From Larix sibirica (taxonomy: Eukaryota > Streptophyta > Pinopsida > Pinales > Pinaceae): a stretch of 23,811 nt of DNA. Made by a program: the position numbers and the translations under genes. This document shows positions 8,247 to 18,149 of this stretch, one piece after another (position 1 is the stretch's first letter; the number at the start of each line of letters is the position of its first letter). The stretch is taken from positions 22,630-46,440 of the forward strand of contig NWUY0300015611.1 of assembly GCA_004151065.3 (NCBI GenBank), in the 5' to 3' direction. The notes beneath the pieces were generated by a model that was given only the letters and a program-made list of their open reading frames with translations, did not search any database and was not told the DNA's origin.

Positions 8247-9504
8247 TTAATATCTTCCTTTGGTCATTTTTCCCATTGCTATAACCTTGATGTGCTGATC
8301 CAAACTGGCTTGTCTTCCCATTGCCTTATCTTTTGTCATTTCTATTTCCCTATCATGTCTATTCGGCTTCCTTCCTTTTTTTGATGGTGGATCTTCCAAC
8401 TCCTCTTACTCTCAAAATAATCTTCTTGGACTACTTTGAGTTTTGAGTGGGTTACTGAACCCCCCATGTTTATGACAATATCCAATCTTACCTCTTGAAT
8501 TGGCCAAAGTGGCATTATTGGAATGCAATTTCCTTCTTATCTTATTTCCCTTGGGACTATCTGCTCTTTAACATTGGCGTATGCAGGCGAGGGATCACCC
8601 TAATGGCTCGAGATTTATTTTGGTTCCTCTTATGGATCTGCCAATGCCTGGAATTAGTGAATAGGATTCCCTCTTAATGGTACTGGGTTGTGCATTTAGC
8701 TGTGACTTAGTTTTATGCCATTCCTCTTCCTGGTTTACTTCTGGTTCTTGGGGCTGTATTTGGGACAATGATTTGCTACATTCCCATGTTCATGGCATAT
8801 TTTGCATTTAAATGGAAAATTATCATAATCCACTTTCTATGTGTGCTTGCAGCCATTGATAGAGAGGTTTATTGCCTATGGTAACCCTTCTCAAGGTCAA
8901 CTTCAACACAAATCCTGTTGGAGGAAAAAAGATGGGGGTTTTGGCTCCGACTTGTTTATATATCTTCCTATTGATTTTCTTATTGCCATCAGATCTTCAT
9001 CGATCTAGCAATGAAGAGGAAGGTGCAGAATCTTGACCTAGAACAGAACAATAGAGGGGATACGCTTCTTTGGGTCAAAGGCAACACTCCATTGATTTAG
9101 ATATATCCCTCTCGACCCCATGAAATATGGGCCATTTTGAAAAATGATGTCACGATATTCTTTTCTTTCAAAGAAAAAAACAAAGAATCCTCTGACACAT
9201 AAATTTGTTGAATGTTTCCTTCTATTAAGGGTCTCCAATTCTTATTTAGTAAGATTTCAATGGCCCTAGGAAATGACCATAGAGTAGTGAAATTCACAAC
9301 TAACCCTCTATCTATTAGCGCTATTACCTTGAGGTTCGAAGTGTTTGATTTTAGCTTCATATCAAGAATCGTTGAGAGCTTCACAAAGCTTGAACCCTTT
9401 TATGCCATAACATTATGAACATGTGTTTATTACATAAACTTTCTAAATTCGTCTTCTATCCTCCTTGCGCTCTCCTTCAGATCTTGAACCGGAGGAGGAT
9501 CCAT
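8247..9504 (-). pseudogene. LINE-2 ORF1 (DUF4283-like domain and CCHC zinc knuckle), broken
   Basis: L1 ORF1 protein coats the element RNA. The start is ATG at 9504-9502 (MDPPPVQDLKESARRIEDEF), soon followed by two stops. The DUF4283-like core follows in two frames: IEILLNKNWRPLIEGNIQQI, GFFVFFFERKEYRDIIF, NGPYFMGSRGIYLNQWSVAF. Then come ICVEVDLEKGLP and the knuckle CKICHEHGNVANHC (8806-8765), in which the expected His is Asn. The C-terminal part is EEEWHKTKSQ and a basic tail SKKGRKPNRHDREIEM ... SLDQHIKVI, ending at TAA 8249-8247. The length of about 420 codons fits plant LINE ORF1. The A9157/C21124 difference between the two copies changes Tyr to Asp in ERKEYRD. Confidence 0.85.
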
Positions 9505-10223
9505 TAAAGAAAAACCGTAAACCCTAGGATGAAGCAGAAACCCCATCCCTCTCTTTGCTTGCAATTCTCTCTCCCTCGATAATAACAAATAAAAATCAAC
9601 AATATTAGCCTTGTTTAAACACATAAACATTAATATCAAGTGATTTGTTATTTCATAATATAACAATGAGGAAACATAATCTAAGATTCATACCTGAAAT
9701 ATTAAAGGAAATTGACTTACGATCCATGTGAAGGTAGAACGGTTGAGATCCGACCTCTCATTCATGCCAATTACAACAAAATTGTGGGCAATGACTCTAA
9801 TCCCAACCAAAATTCTCATTCAATACAACTGAGATTCCCCAAGCCCCCAATGAATAATATTGGCGCACTTTTACTTCGACTGGGGTTCAACTCTTAACAT
9901 TTCACCAACAAACAACCTATCCACAGACACCGGCTCGAAAGGGAGCGAACCCCTTTCGGCAACATCTACAGGGAAAATGATGTCTCACCTGAAGTATCTA
10001 TGGGAACTGCAAGAACCAGACTTCATGCATTATAGAAAGGAAATAATCAACATGCAATAATTTCATCAACATATTTTACTTCATAACATCAACGGAAGCA
10101 GAGCTTCGACACATAGATTACTTCGATAGAACCCTTAACTTCACCAGATTGACATACGTAGATTATATTTGCATTCATACACTTTACTTATCATACATCC
10201 ACTTAGATATTCAATAGAGGAAA
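9505..10223. other. Non-coding flank, possibly the LINE-2 5' UTR
   Basis: No gene recognised. It lies directly upstream of the LINE-2 ORF1 start on the minus strand and could contain its 5' UTR; I see no sequence landmark that proves this. The only clear structure is the hairpin at 9936-9958. Confidence 0.4.
9936..9958. repeat. Perfect 8-bp inverted repeat (hairpin)
   Basis: CGAAAGGG (9936-9943), seven-base loop AGCGAAC, CCCTTTCG (9951-9958). A T/G wobble extends it by one pair. It is GC-rich in an AT-rich surrounding. No T tract follows, so it is not a terminator. The role is unknown. The duplicate is at 21903-21925. Confidence 0.6.
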
Positions 10224-10224
10224 N
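10224..10224. other. Assembly gap marker (n)
   Basis: Single n between pieces B and C, exactly at the 3' limit of repeat copy 1. Confidence 0.9.
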
Positions 10225-10366
10225 CACATATCAAACCACATCATTTTACACATCATAACACAAAGACACCATGTTTAATATGGAAACCCATATGGGAAAA
10301 ACCACGGAAGCGCTTGTTTTTATTATGAATCGTATCCAAATAAGCACTTTAGGTAAGAATTATAGG

Positions 10367-10372
10367 TTTATT
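10367..10372 (-). promoter_or_regulatory. Polyadenylation signal AATAAA of the LTR-like sequence
   Basis: AATAAA on the minus strand about 175 bases downstream of the TATA box, as expected near the end of R in an LTR. The hexamer alone is common in AT-rich DNA; the spacing gives it weight. Confidence 0.4.
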
Positions 10373-10541
10373 CATGAATTACAATGGATCTATTAACACA
10401 GCCTGCAGATAGGCGGCTCGGCTTCCCAAAAATATCTCCGACAGACATAGGATATATCTTCATTAAAACGCAAAAATAACCCAAATTACAATAACCATTA
10501 TAGCATAATCATAACCAGCCCAAAAATTCTCTCTTATTACA

Positions 10542-10549
10542 TATTTATA
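10542..10549 (-). promoter_or_regulatory. TATA box of the LTR-like sequence
   Basis: TATAAATA on the minus strand, with the context CCCTATAAATATG. It is correctly placed for a retroelement promoter in front of the AATAAA at 10372-10367. Confidence 0.45.
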
Positions 10550-10556
10550 GGGTGCA

Positions 10557-10557
10557 N
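10557..10557. other. Assembly gap marker (n)
   Basis: Single n between pieces C (332 bases) and D, just upstream of the TATA box on the minus strand. Continuity of the LTR-like sequence across it is assumed, not shown. Confidence 0.9.
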
Positions 10558-10810
10558 CACTTAGCTTTCCCCTCTCCCACTAACTCACTAAATTCCTAAC
10601 CGACTCATTAATTTAATATGGACCAATTCTAACTAACTGACTCAACCCTGACCATTGACTCGATCAATATGATCGCTTTCCCTGTTTTTGTGGCCGCTTC
10701 GTCGGAGTTGACTATTTCACTGAACCGCTTCCACTTTGTCTTCGTCCATACCAAAACTAGTTCTTCAAAAATTGGTACTTCCAAAATCTAGTCCCAACGG
10801 GCCCCCAACA

Positions 10811-13300
10811 CTCACATGTGGCTCGTCCCGAGCCACTTGAAGGCTGTGAGTCAGGTACTTGTAGCTTCGACAGAAACTCTTTGTAAATGTTCCTACTCAC
10901 CTCGACGAGCTGTTGGACTTCATCTTTCTTCTGGCCAACAGTTTATGCTACCACTGCAGTAATATGTGATAGATCTACTCGACAGCTTGGGTGATTACCA
11001 ACTGGATGGAAGTATGTTTACTTCCAATATCCTCTTAAACATGTTGGGCCTTGGACTGGAGAGTCTGAACCCTCTTTGTTCGTTTCCTATGCTACATTCT
11101 CAGTTGATTGATCTCCAGTTGCAACTATTTTATTTATGTTTCTCTACTCATGTGATGTATTGGAGGCAAAGTATTAAATTTCTCATGCAGAGCGTTCATC
11201 TTTCCTTCCACATCCCCAAGCCGATTTTGCACCTCCTATAACGCAACATCTTCAAATAGTGCATCCCAGGATTGCTACACTTCTTCATACATCTTCATAG
11301 ACTAAGTTTCCGCTGCTTGCAAGCTCTGAACAACCTCCTGAACTTATCCTCGTCGTTGCTCAGTCACTTCAAGTGGGGTTCTTGGCACCAGCTTAGCCTC
11401 TAACTCTTACACCTTCAACCGGTATCCTGACATAACTATTTCTAAGCATTGTACCTTTTCTTCCATTGTCATTTATCCAATGGTTTCACCCTCAAGCACT
11501 ACTTGGCATGCAACTTCGACCACTTTTTGTACTTTGTCCTTTTCCTTTCACAGCAGATCCTTGTCCTGCTGAAGCTCAGCATTCAACTCTTTCAATGTAG
11601 CTGCCTGATTCTTATATCCCTTCATCAGTTCCAACATAGAAATTTCTCATGACTTGATTTCTTTTGGAATGCTTTCCTATCACTTGTGCAACATATAAAG
11701 AGGTAATGAAGGTAATTTAATGTCTGCATACCCAGATTTCGGAACTTGCACACCAGTACCTGGTTAATAAAAACTTATTGCGCGTAGCAAAATTTTAACC
11801 ACCCCTTCCGTTGGGGGAAGTGGCGCTACTTTGTCTTGTGCCTCCTCTTCCTGAGCAGTGTCGACCCGTGGGGGTGTGACTTGCGATGAAGCCAAAATAC
11901 AGATCTTCTTTACTTCTTGACATAACTGATCCAGGACGTCGGTGATGCCTTTGAATAGCTAGATTGTTTTATCTTCTACTTTTATGTGGTTCTCTTCTAC
12001 AACTTCTGTCATCCTATCGAACAGGACGTTAATATCGTCATCCATCAAGGCTTGGACATTTTCATGTCGTTAGTGATTTCTGCTTCTTATGTGCGCCTTG
12101 CCTCGATGTTTTTCCATTGCGCTTATCCCCCAAGTCCGGAGTAGTAGGGGTCTTTCTCGACTCTTGGTCTTCTTGTTCATCATCTCCACCTTCAGTTTGT
12201 TGGTTATTTTGACTCATTTGTTGCTTCCTTGATGTACCATCCTTTTGCCGATCTTGTTGCAACGGATCTGGTGATATATTCTCAGGCTCAATTGGTACTT
12301 GCCACTCTGGAGGCCAGTCATGGATCATGGCATCCACTTCTTCATTCGACAGTTTGAACCCCGTCACTAACCATTGCTAGTGTGGGTCCCTCCTTGCATG
12401 CACATACATGTGGTGGGGCCCGGCTTTGAACTTCGCCACACCGCGATACTTGGCCACCACAACTTCATCAATACATGGTATTTCAGCTGCATATACAACA
12501 ACACGTTGCTTTCCTGTTGTCGGATCCTTATGCCCAAATAAGATAAATTCACGTACATGGAACCTTGGCATGGGCCAATTGGTTGCATACCTTGATAATT
12601 AGATGGATCGGCCGATCCAATGAATGATATCAACAACAACAACCATGATTATGTAAATGGTGTACCATTATCATGGGCATCCGCACAGTCTTCTAGGAAC
12701 TCATTTAACATAAAAGTATCCCAATTCATTTGAACTCCTTATGCGCACTGTTATGCCGCAGCAATGACAGTCGCAGCGACTTGGTTTGGTCTTTTCTTAC
12801 GGAGCAACTTTGTTGCTAGCAACTTTGCGGCAAAACGAACACCATAGTCATTGATAGAGGATACATTGAATCCCCTGTTTCTCTTCGATAGATTATGTTT
12901 TTCCTTCATCCTAGTCACAAGGTCATGGTCTCATTCTTTCCCAACAAAGATCTGCAACGAGTCCACCACAACTTTAGGTAAACCCTTGATTCTATAAATA
13001 AGGTCTTTGTCCATGGAAAACTTGTTCTCCAACCACAAGCATCCCTCATGCAGACATAGTAGCAGTTGTTTAACATACACATTTGCGTCTGCAGTGCAAC
13101 CAAAGTGCGGAAGATGCACTAATGGCAAAAGACCGGCTCTGGCGATGCCAAGAGTCCATTGTTGTGGTTCCAACTTGATTGGATGGCCTTCTGTTGAGAT
13201 AATAGATCACATGTAATGAGTGTAATTGAACTCGATGAACTTACTCACATCATGGTTTGTGTATGACAACTTCATGATGTTCTTCAAAATGTCTCATTGT
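10811..13300 (-). pseudogene. Gag-like coiled-coil protein of the same unrecognised retroelement family, copy 2
   Basis: Minus-strand reading from 13300 downward, about 830 codons with many stops and some frameshifts. The first part matches copy 1: LSYTNHDVSKFIEFNYTHYM, LPHFGCTADANVYVKQLLLC, NWDTFMLNEFLEDCADAHDN, LLLLISFIGSADPSNYQG. Sequence absent from copy 1 follows: GHKDPTTGKQRVVVYAAEIP, VVVAKYRGVAKFKAGPHHMY, FKLSNEEVDAMIHDWPPEWQ. Next is a Q/E/K-rich linker ending AHKKQK (12367-12062), then heptad-like helical segments: DRMTEVVEENHIKVEDKT, KGYKNQAATLKELNAELQQD, EVQNRLGDVEGKMNALHEKF. The end is DEVQQLVEVSRNIYKEFLSK, directly before the LTR-like sequence. No zinc knuckle, protease, integrase or reverse transcriptase was seen. 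A gag-like structural role is inference. Confidence 0.6.
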
Positions 13301-13368
13301 TGGCTGCTTATATTGTTCTTAAGGTTTTCTAGAAAGACCCAGGTTCTGCGCAGTTCAGGGAACCAACA
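13298..13368. repeat. 71-base segment with TGTTGG / CCAACA ends
   Basis: Similarity to copy 1 of the gag-like gene stops at 13300 and a different sequence runs to the n at 13369. It opens with TGTTGG (13298-13303) and ends with CCAACA (13363-13368), six-base inverted termini of the sort found at LTR ends. It could be the edge of an inserted LTR cut by the contig end, or chance. Confidence 0.2.
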
Positions 13369-13369
13369 N
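13369..13369. other. Assembly gap marker (n)
   Basis: Single n between piece D and the second copy of B. Unlike the n at 1402, no sequence overlap is visible across it. Confidence 0.9.
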
Positions 13370-16300
13370 TGACTTGAATGTGGCGATGAGAACACAAAAT
13401 TCTATCACAATTTTGCAAAAGGAAGGAAGTATAAAAACACTATCTGGGAACTAAAAAATGAAAACCTCGAGAATATTTCTTCTTTCAATGGTTTGGCCGC
13501 TCTTGGAACATCCCATTTCACCTCCCTTTACAAAGATGACTATAGAGAAAATCTTGTTGAAATCATTCAGTTGTCCCAACTTTTTCCTAGTCTCATGGAG
13601 GAAACTGGGATCTCATTGAGGAAATCACTGAAGAAGAACTTAAATAAATACTTCATAGCTTTCAAAAAGATAAGATTCCTGGCCCGAATGGATGGACTAT
13701 TGAATTCTTTTTAGCACACTTTGAGTTTATTGGTGCCGATTTACTTCATCTGGTGGAGGAATCTCATGCGAGGGGACATGTACATTCGCCTCTGAACTCC
13801 ACTTTCATACCATTAAACCCTAAATCTCATTTTCCGGTCTCTTTCAATGAATTCAAGCCTATCTCCTTATGCACCATCACATATAAGGTGGTGGCAAATA
13901 TCATTGCCAAAAGGCTCAAAAAGGTCCTCTCAAATGTCCTCTCACTGGAACAATTTGGCTTTCTGGAAGGACGACAAATACATGAGGCCATTGGGGTAGC
14001 ACAAGAATGCTTTCATTCTATCAAGCTAAATAATTTGAAAGGGGCGGTCATAAAGTTTGACCTTTCAAAGACCTTTGATAAGTTTAGCTGGTTATACCTA
14101 AGAATGTTGATGACCCACCTGGGCTTTGAGTACTCATTCATCAAATGGGATATGAGATGCATTACTACTACCTCTTTTGTAGTTCTTATAAATGGGTCAA
14201 CTTCCCCTTTCTTCCATGCGGGAAGGGTTCTTCATCAAGGTTGTCCCCTATCCCCCCTTCTCTTTTTACTGGTGGCATAAGGGTTAAGCAGAGCTATTCT
14301 AGATGCAAAGCACAGGGGTACTTTCAAAGGTATTGGCATCACGACCTCACTGTTCTTAACTCACTTACTATTTTTTGACGACATCCTTCTCTTTTGTAAT
14401 GGTACTGTGAGGGACACAGAAATACTGGCTAGTATTCTAGACCTCTTCGGGAAGGTGACTGGCATGGATATCAACATACACAAATCTACGCTTTCTCTAT
14501 CGAATCTAGGAGAAAGTGACTCCCTATGTTATATTACACCCTTTCCCTTTGAGTTGACAACCTTGGAATCTGGGCTCAAATATCTACGTTTCATATTAAA
14601 GCCAGACAACTACAAGAAATCAGATTGGGGATGGTTGATTGAAAAGTTGGAGAAACGTTTATCTCCATGGAGTCACCGGTGGCTCTCCAGGGTGGGGAGA
14701 TTGGTCCTTATAAAATCAGTGTTGGAAGCTATCCCAATTTACCAGGATGTCTCTAGCCTAGATTCCAAAGGGTATCTTAGACAAATCTCGAAAATTTTGC
14801 TTCAGATTTCTGTGGTCTGGGAAATTGAAGAAACAAGTATCCCCGTGGGTTAAATGGAAAACACTTGCAAAGCCAAAATCACAGGGGGGTTGGGGTCTCA
14901 AAAATATCCATTTGTTCGCAAAATCATTGGTAGCAAAAGCGGGATGGAGACTTCTGACAACTGAAAATATTTGGACGAAAGTTGTGTCTCAAAAGTACAT
15001 TGCGTCGGTCTCCATCTTGAATTGGGTTAGAAGCCCGGTTCGTAACACAGTGGGAATCTCTATAATATGGAAAGCTATACTATCCTCATTCCATATTATT
15101 GAGTTCGGGCTCACTTGGAAGGTGGGGGACGGATCACAGGTACGCATTGGAAAATATCCCTGGTTGGGCAGTCAGAACAGACACACACTGCCAAAACAAC
15201 TCCTTTTTTTCTACACTCACTTCGGATTTTCCACCTTTCTCACATTGTTGATCCGGATTCTACCACTATTATGCAGCAGGGTTGGAAAGGCCCTGATCTT
15301 CTGGGACTACCAGATTCTTTTCGGGATACTTGGAATGAATATATTTTCTCCCTTCGCTCCACAAATGTCAGGCTTTTAGACTCCAAGGACGCTTACATCT
15401 GGTCCCCATCTCCGCTAGGAATTTTCACCCCAAAGCTTGGATATAAGCAGATGGTTGGAGATTATGATGGGGGGGAAACTCTAGTGGTGGAATTTGCTAT
15501 GGAAATCAAAGTGCCCCTTAAAAACAAAACTCATGTGGTGCTCCTTGGAAAATAAGGTACCGGTCTGGGAAAAAATGAAAAGATGGCACGTTGAAATACC
15601 TGGGTGGTGTACCCTCTCTAAACAGGGCTCTGAGACTCTACACCATTTATTCATCTCTTGTCCCATCACACTACAAATATGGACTATTATTCGAACTCTA
15701 TTAAATCTTGATTGCATTTGGTTGGGTCCTACTTTAGAGGGGGCCTGGAAGAGTTGGTATGACTCCCTAGCTACGAAACACCATAGGGCATTACCTCTTC
15801 TGGTAATCTGGGGTATTTGGTTGGCTCGTAATAAGAATATATTTCAGGAAAAATAATTTGTTCCAGATCCGGTGACCTCACAGAGTGTTGATATACTCTC
15901 CTATTTCCCACAACAGAAAAATTCTCCATCTATCCATTCTATAACTACATAATTTTTTGAGCTCTCATTATCTTGGGCTTGCTTTGATGGGGCATCCTAA
16001 GATCAACTTTGTGGTGGGCGGGTCGTTCTCCACTTATCCCATTCATCCTTTTATCATATTCAAATGGGCCTTGGACATGGAACACACAACTCTGTAGAAC
16101 TCTTTGCTATCAAGTTTTTACTATGTTTTGCACTTGAAAATAATTGCACACATATTCATATATTTGGTGACCCCATGACTATGAACAATTGGGTCAACAG
16201 CGTTCAACAGTGTCACAATCTATTTTTAAGTAATATTTTGGCTGATGTTTTGAGACGCTTGAGGGAATTTGAATCCTCTATTGTTGTCGTGTCTACAGGG

Positions 16301-16473
16301 ATAGGAACACCACTATAGATAATCTCTCAAAGTAGGGCCTAAACCTACATTTCGAACGATGAAAAATTTTGGCATCAGACCAGGGACAAGCTTTTGAATA
16401 TTACCACAGACCATTCATTGATGGAATGGCAGTCATTTTTCCTAATTCTGGACACTTCTTATACTATCGATAG
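13370..16473 (+). pseudogene. LINE-1 ORF2, duplicate copy (reverse transcriptase to RNase H)
   Basis: Same frames, stops and motifs as the first copy: reverse transcriptase Asp pair at 14377-14382, in-frame TAA at 14278-14280, RNase H CFDGAS Asp at 15986-15988. It differs by C2878/G14845, which falls where the reading changes frame and turns Leu to Val in the upstream frame, and by A2917/G14884, a silent third-position change in the downstream frame. Confidence 0.85.
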
Positions 16474-16687
16474 AATGGATACCCGTTATTTTGCTGATTG
16501 TAACGGGCATATGGGGACCTCAGACCTCTTTCTTTTTTGTACATACCATATGCCTGCTCTGAGAAAGGGCAGAGACTTTTTGCAGCATAGCTGGACTCTT
16601 TTTTTGTAAACAGGCAACTCGAAAGCCTTCTTCAATATGTATTTTGGTTAACTATTAATTAAATTACGCTTTTTCCTTGGAAAAAAA
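13370..16687 (+). mobile_element. LINE-1, duplicate copy, lacking ORF1 and endonuclease
   Basis: Duplicate of 1403-4720, starting in the endonuclease/reverse transcriptase linker because the repeat unit starts there. The short poly(A) is at 16681-16687. The lack of the 5' part follows from where the contig starts and is not evidence of natural LINE truncation. Confidence 0.88.
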
Positions 16688-17053
16688 GCATAGCATTAAT
16701 TTCACGATAACATAAATGATATTCATGACAACATCATATTATATGAACCATGTGCGACAACCACAAGCATTCATCACATTGAATACAAGCACAAAATACT
16801 GTAACCAGATTTTTCTCATTCTTATTATCATAATGACAATCTTACATAGGTTGTGCGGTGCACATAAGTACTCTATTCAGTCTTCAACTACCCATCATTG
16901 CATAGAAATATGAGCACAATGACAACTATCGGCTAACACAAGCTAACTCTCTACCCTTATATCTCCTACATATTTATACATCAAAACATGGGCGGATCCT
17001 GTTACAAAGTGGACGCAAATCCTAACTAATTTATGCGCAGTTTTATGTTCTGA
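16688..17053. other. AT-rich spacer, duplicate copy
   Basis: Same as 4721-5086; nothing recognised. Confidence 0.6.
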
Positions 17054-18149
17054 ATAAGGTAAATGCACGTCCCTGGAACCTTGGCATGGGCCAATTGGTT
17101 GCATACCTTGATAATTAGCTGGATCGGCCCAACCAATGAATGATATCAACAATGGCATCCATGAGTATGTAAATGGAGTACCGCTATCCTGGGCATCTGC
17201 ACAGTCTGCCAGGAACTCGTTTAACAGAAAAGTATCCCAATTCATTAGAACTCCTTATGCACACTGCTCTGTCGTAGCAATGACAGACGCAGTGACTTGA
17301 TTTGGTCTTTTCTTACAGATCAACTTTGTTCCTAGCAACTTTGCAGCAAACTGGACACCCTAATCGTTGATAGAGGCTACGTCGAAGCCCCTGTTGCTCT
17401 CCGACATATTATATTTTTCCTTCATCCTAGTCACAAGTCCATGGTCTCGTTCTTCCCCAACAAAGATTTGCAATGGTTCCACCCCAACCTGAGGTAAACC
17501 CATGATTCTATCAATAAGGTCTGTCTCCATCGAAACCTTGGTCTCCAACCACAAGCAGCCCCCATGCAAACACAGTAGCAGTTGTTTAACATACACATTT
17601 TCCACTGCAGTGCAACCAAAGTGTGGAAGATGCACTAGTGGCAAAAGACCGGCTCTGGAGATGCCAATAGCCCACTATTGTCGTTCTAACTCGACTGGAT
17701 GGGCTTCTGCTAAGACAATAGATCGCATGTAATGAGTGTAACTGAACTCGGCGAACGAACTTACTCACATCATGGTATGTGTATGACAACTTCGTGATGT
17801 TCTTCAAAATGTCTCCTTGTACCATGACAGCCTTTGGCACCGGGATACTTTCCAACTGGTACCGTGCATTTTTCAGCAATTTCACTTGCTTGGAATGCGA
17901 ATTTCATGGGGGGACATACTCCGGAAATAAAGTGGCAGAGTTCGACGCAAATGCGTCAGCATCATTGCATGCCTTTGTTTTGGGCTCCAGGTTCGGCCTA
18001 TTCATGTTTCACCCCTTCCTAGGGACATTAAGAGGAATCTGCGAGGAAATTACTTCAGGAAACTCCAGACCGACAAAGACATAACCGGGTATTGGGACCT
18101 CCTCAACAAACCCCTGGGCCACACTACCAACTGAAAACTCAACCTGCAT
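17054..18149 (-). pseudogene. Gag-like protein copy 1, duplicate
   Basis: Same sequence as 5087-6182, with ATG at 18149-18147, the GAAC duplication at 17753-17760 and the TAA at 17257-17255. I saw no difference between the two. It should not be counted as a third family member. Confidence 0.6.

Larger units (their letters stand above)
7996..9504 (-). mobile_element. LINE-2: second L1-type LINE, opposite strand, truncated within ORF2
   Basis: ORF1 remnant followed by the first 69 codons of ORF2, both on the minus strand, so it points towards LINE-1. The 3' part (reverse transcriptase, RNase H, poly(A)) is not found below 7996. L1 copies are usually truncated at the 5' end by incomplete reverse transcription; loss of the 3' part needs a later deletion or a nested insertion. 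The true 5' limit may extend into 9505-10223. Confidence 0.75.
1403..10223 (+). repeat. 8,821-base direct repeat, copy 1 (piece B)
   Basis: The whole segment recurs at 13370-22190 in the same orientation at a constant offset of 11967. Both copies start with TGACTTGAATGTGG and end with TCAATAGAGGAAA, each flanked on both sides by n. Substitutions seen: C2878/G14845, A2917/G14884, A9157/C21124; no indels were seen. The segment holds most of LINE-1, a gag-like pseudogene and LINE-2. Confidence 0.95.
10225..10810 (-). mobile_element. LTR-like sequence on the minus strand (3' LTR candidate)
   Basis: Read on the minus strand it begins TGTTGGGGGCCCG (10810 downward), a common LTR start, straight after the end of the gag-like reading frame. 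About 260 bases further is a TATA box TATAAATA (10549-10542), and about 175 bases beyond that a polyadenylation signal AATAAA (10372-10367). U5-like sequence with CCCATATGGGTTTCC follows, resembling plant Copia LTRs. The order U3, TATA, AATAAA is that of an LTR. The n at 10557 interrupts it, the CA end is not seen, and the partner LTR is not in the window. Confidence 0.45.

Noticed and set aside
10966-11652. Plus-strand Leu/Phe-rich open frames that could pass for membrane proteins
   Set aside because: They are the antisense of the glutamate/lysine-rich coiled-coil frame on the minus strand, which naturally gives Leu/Phe-rich shadows.
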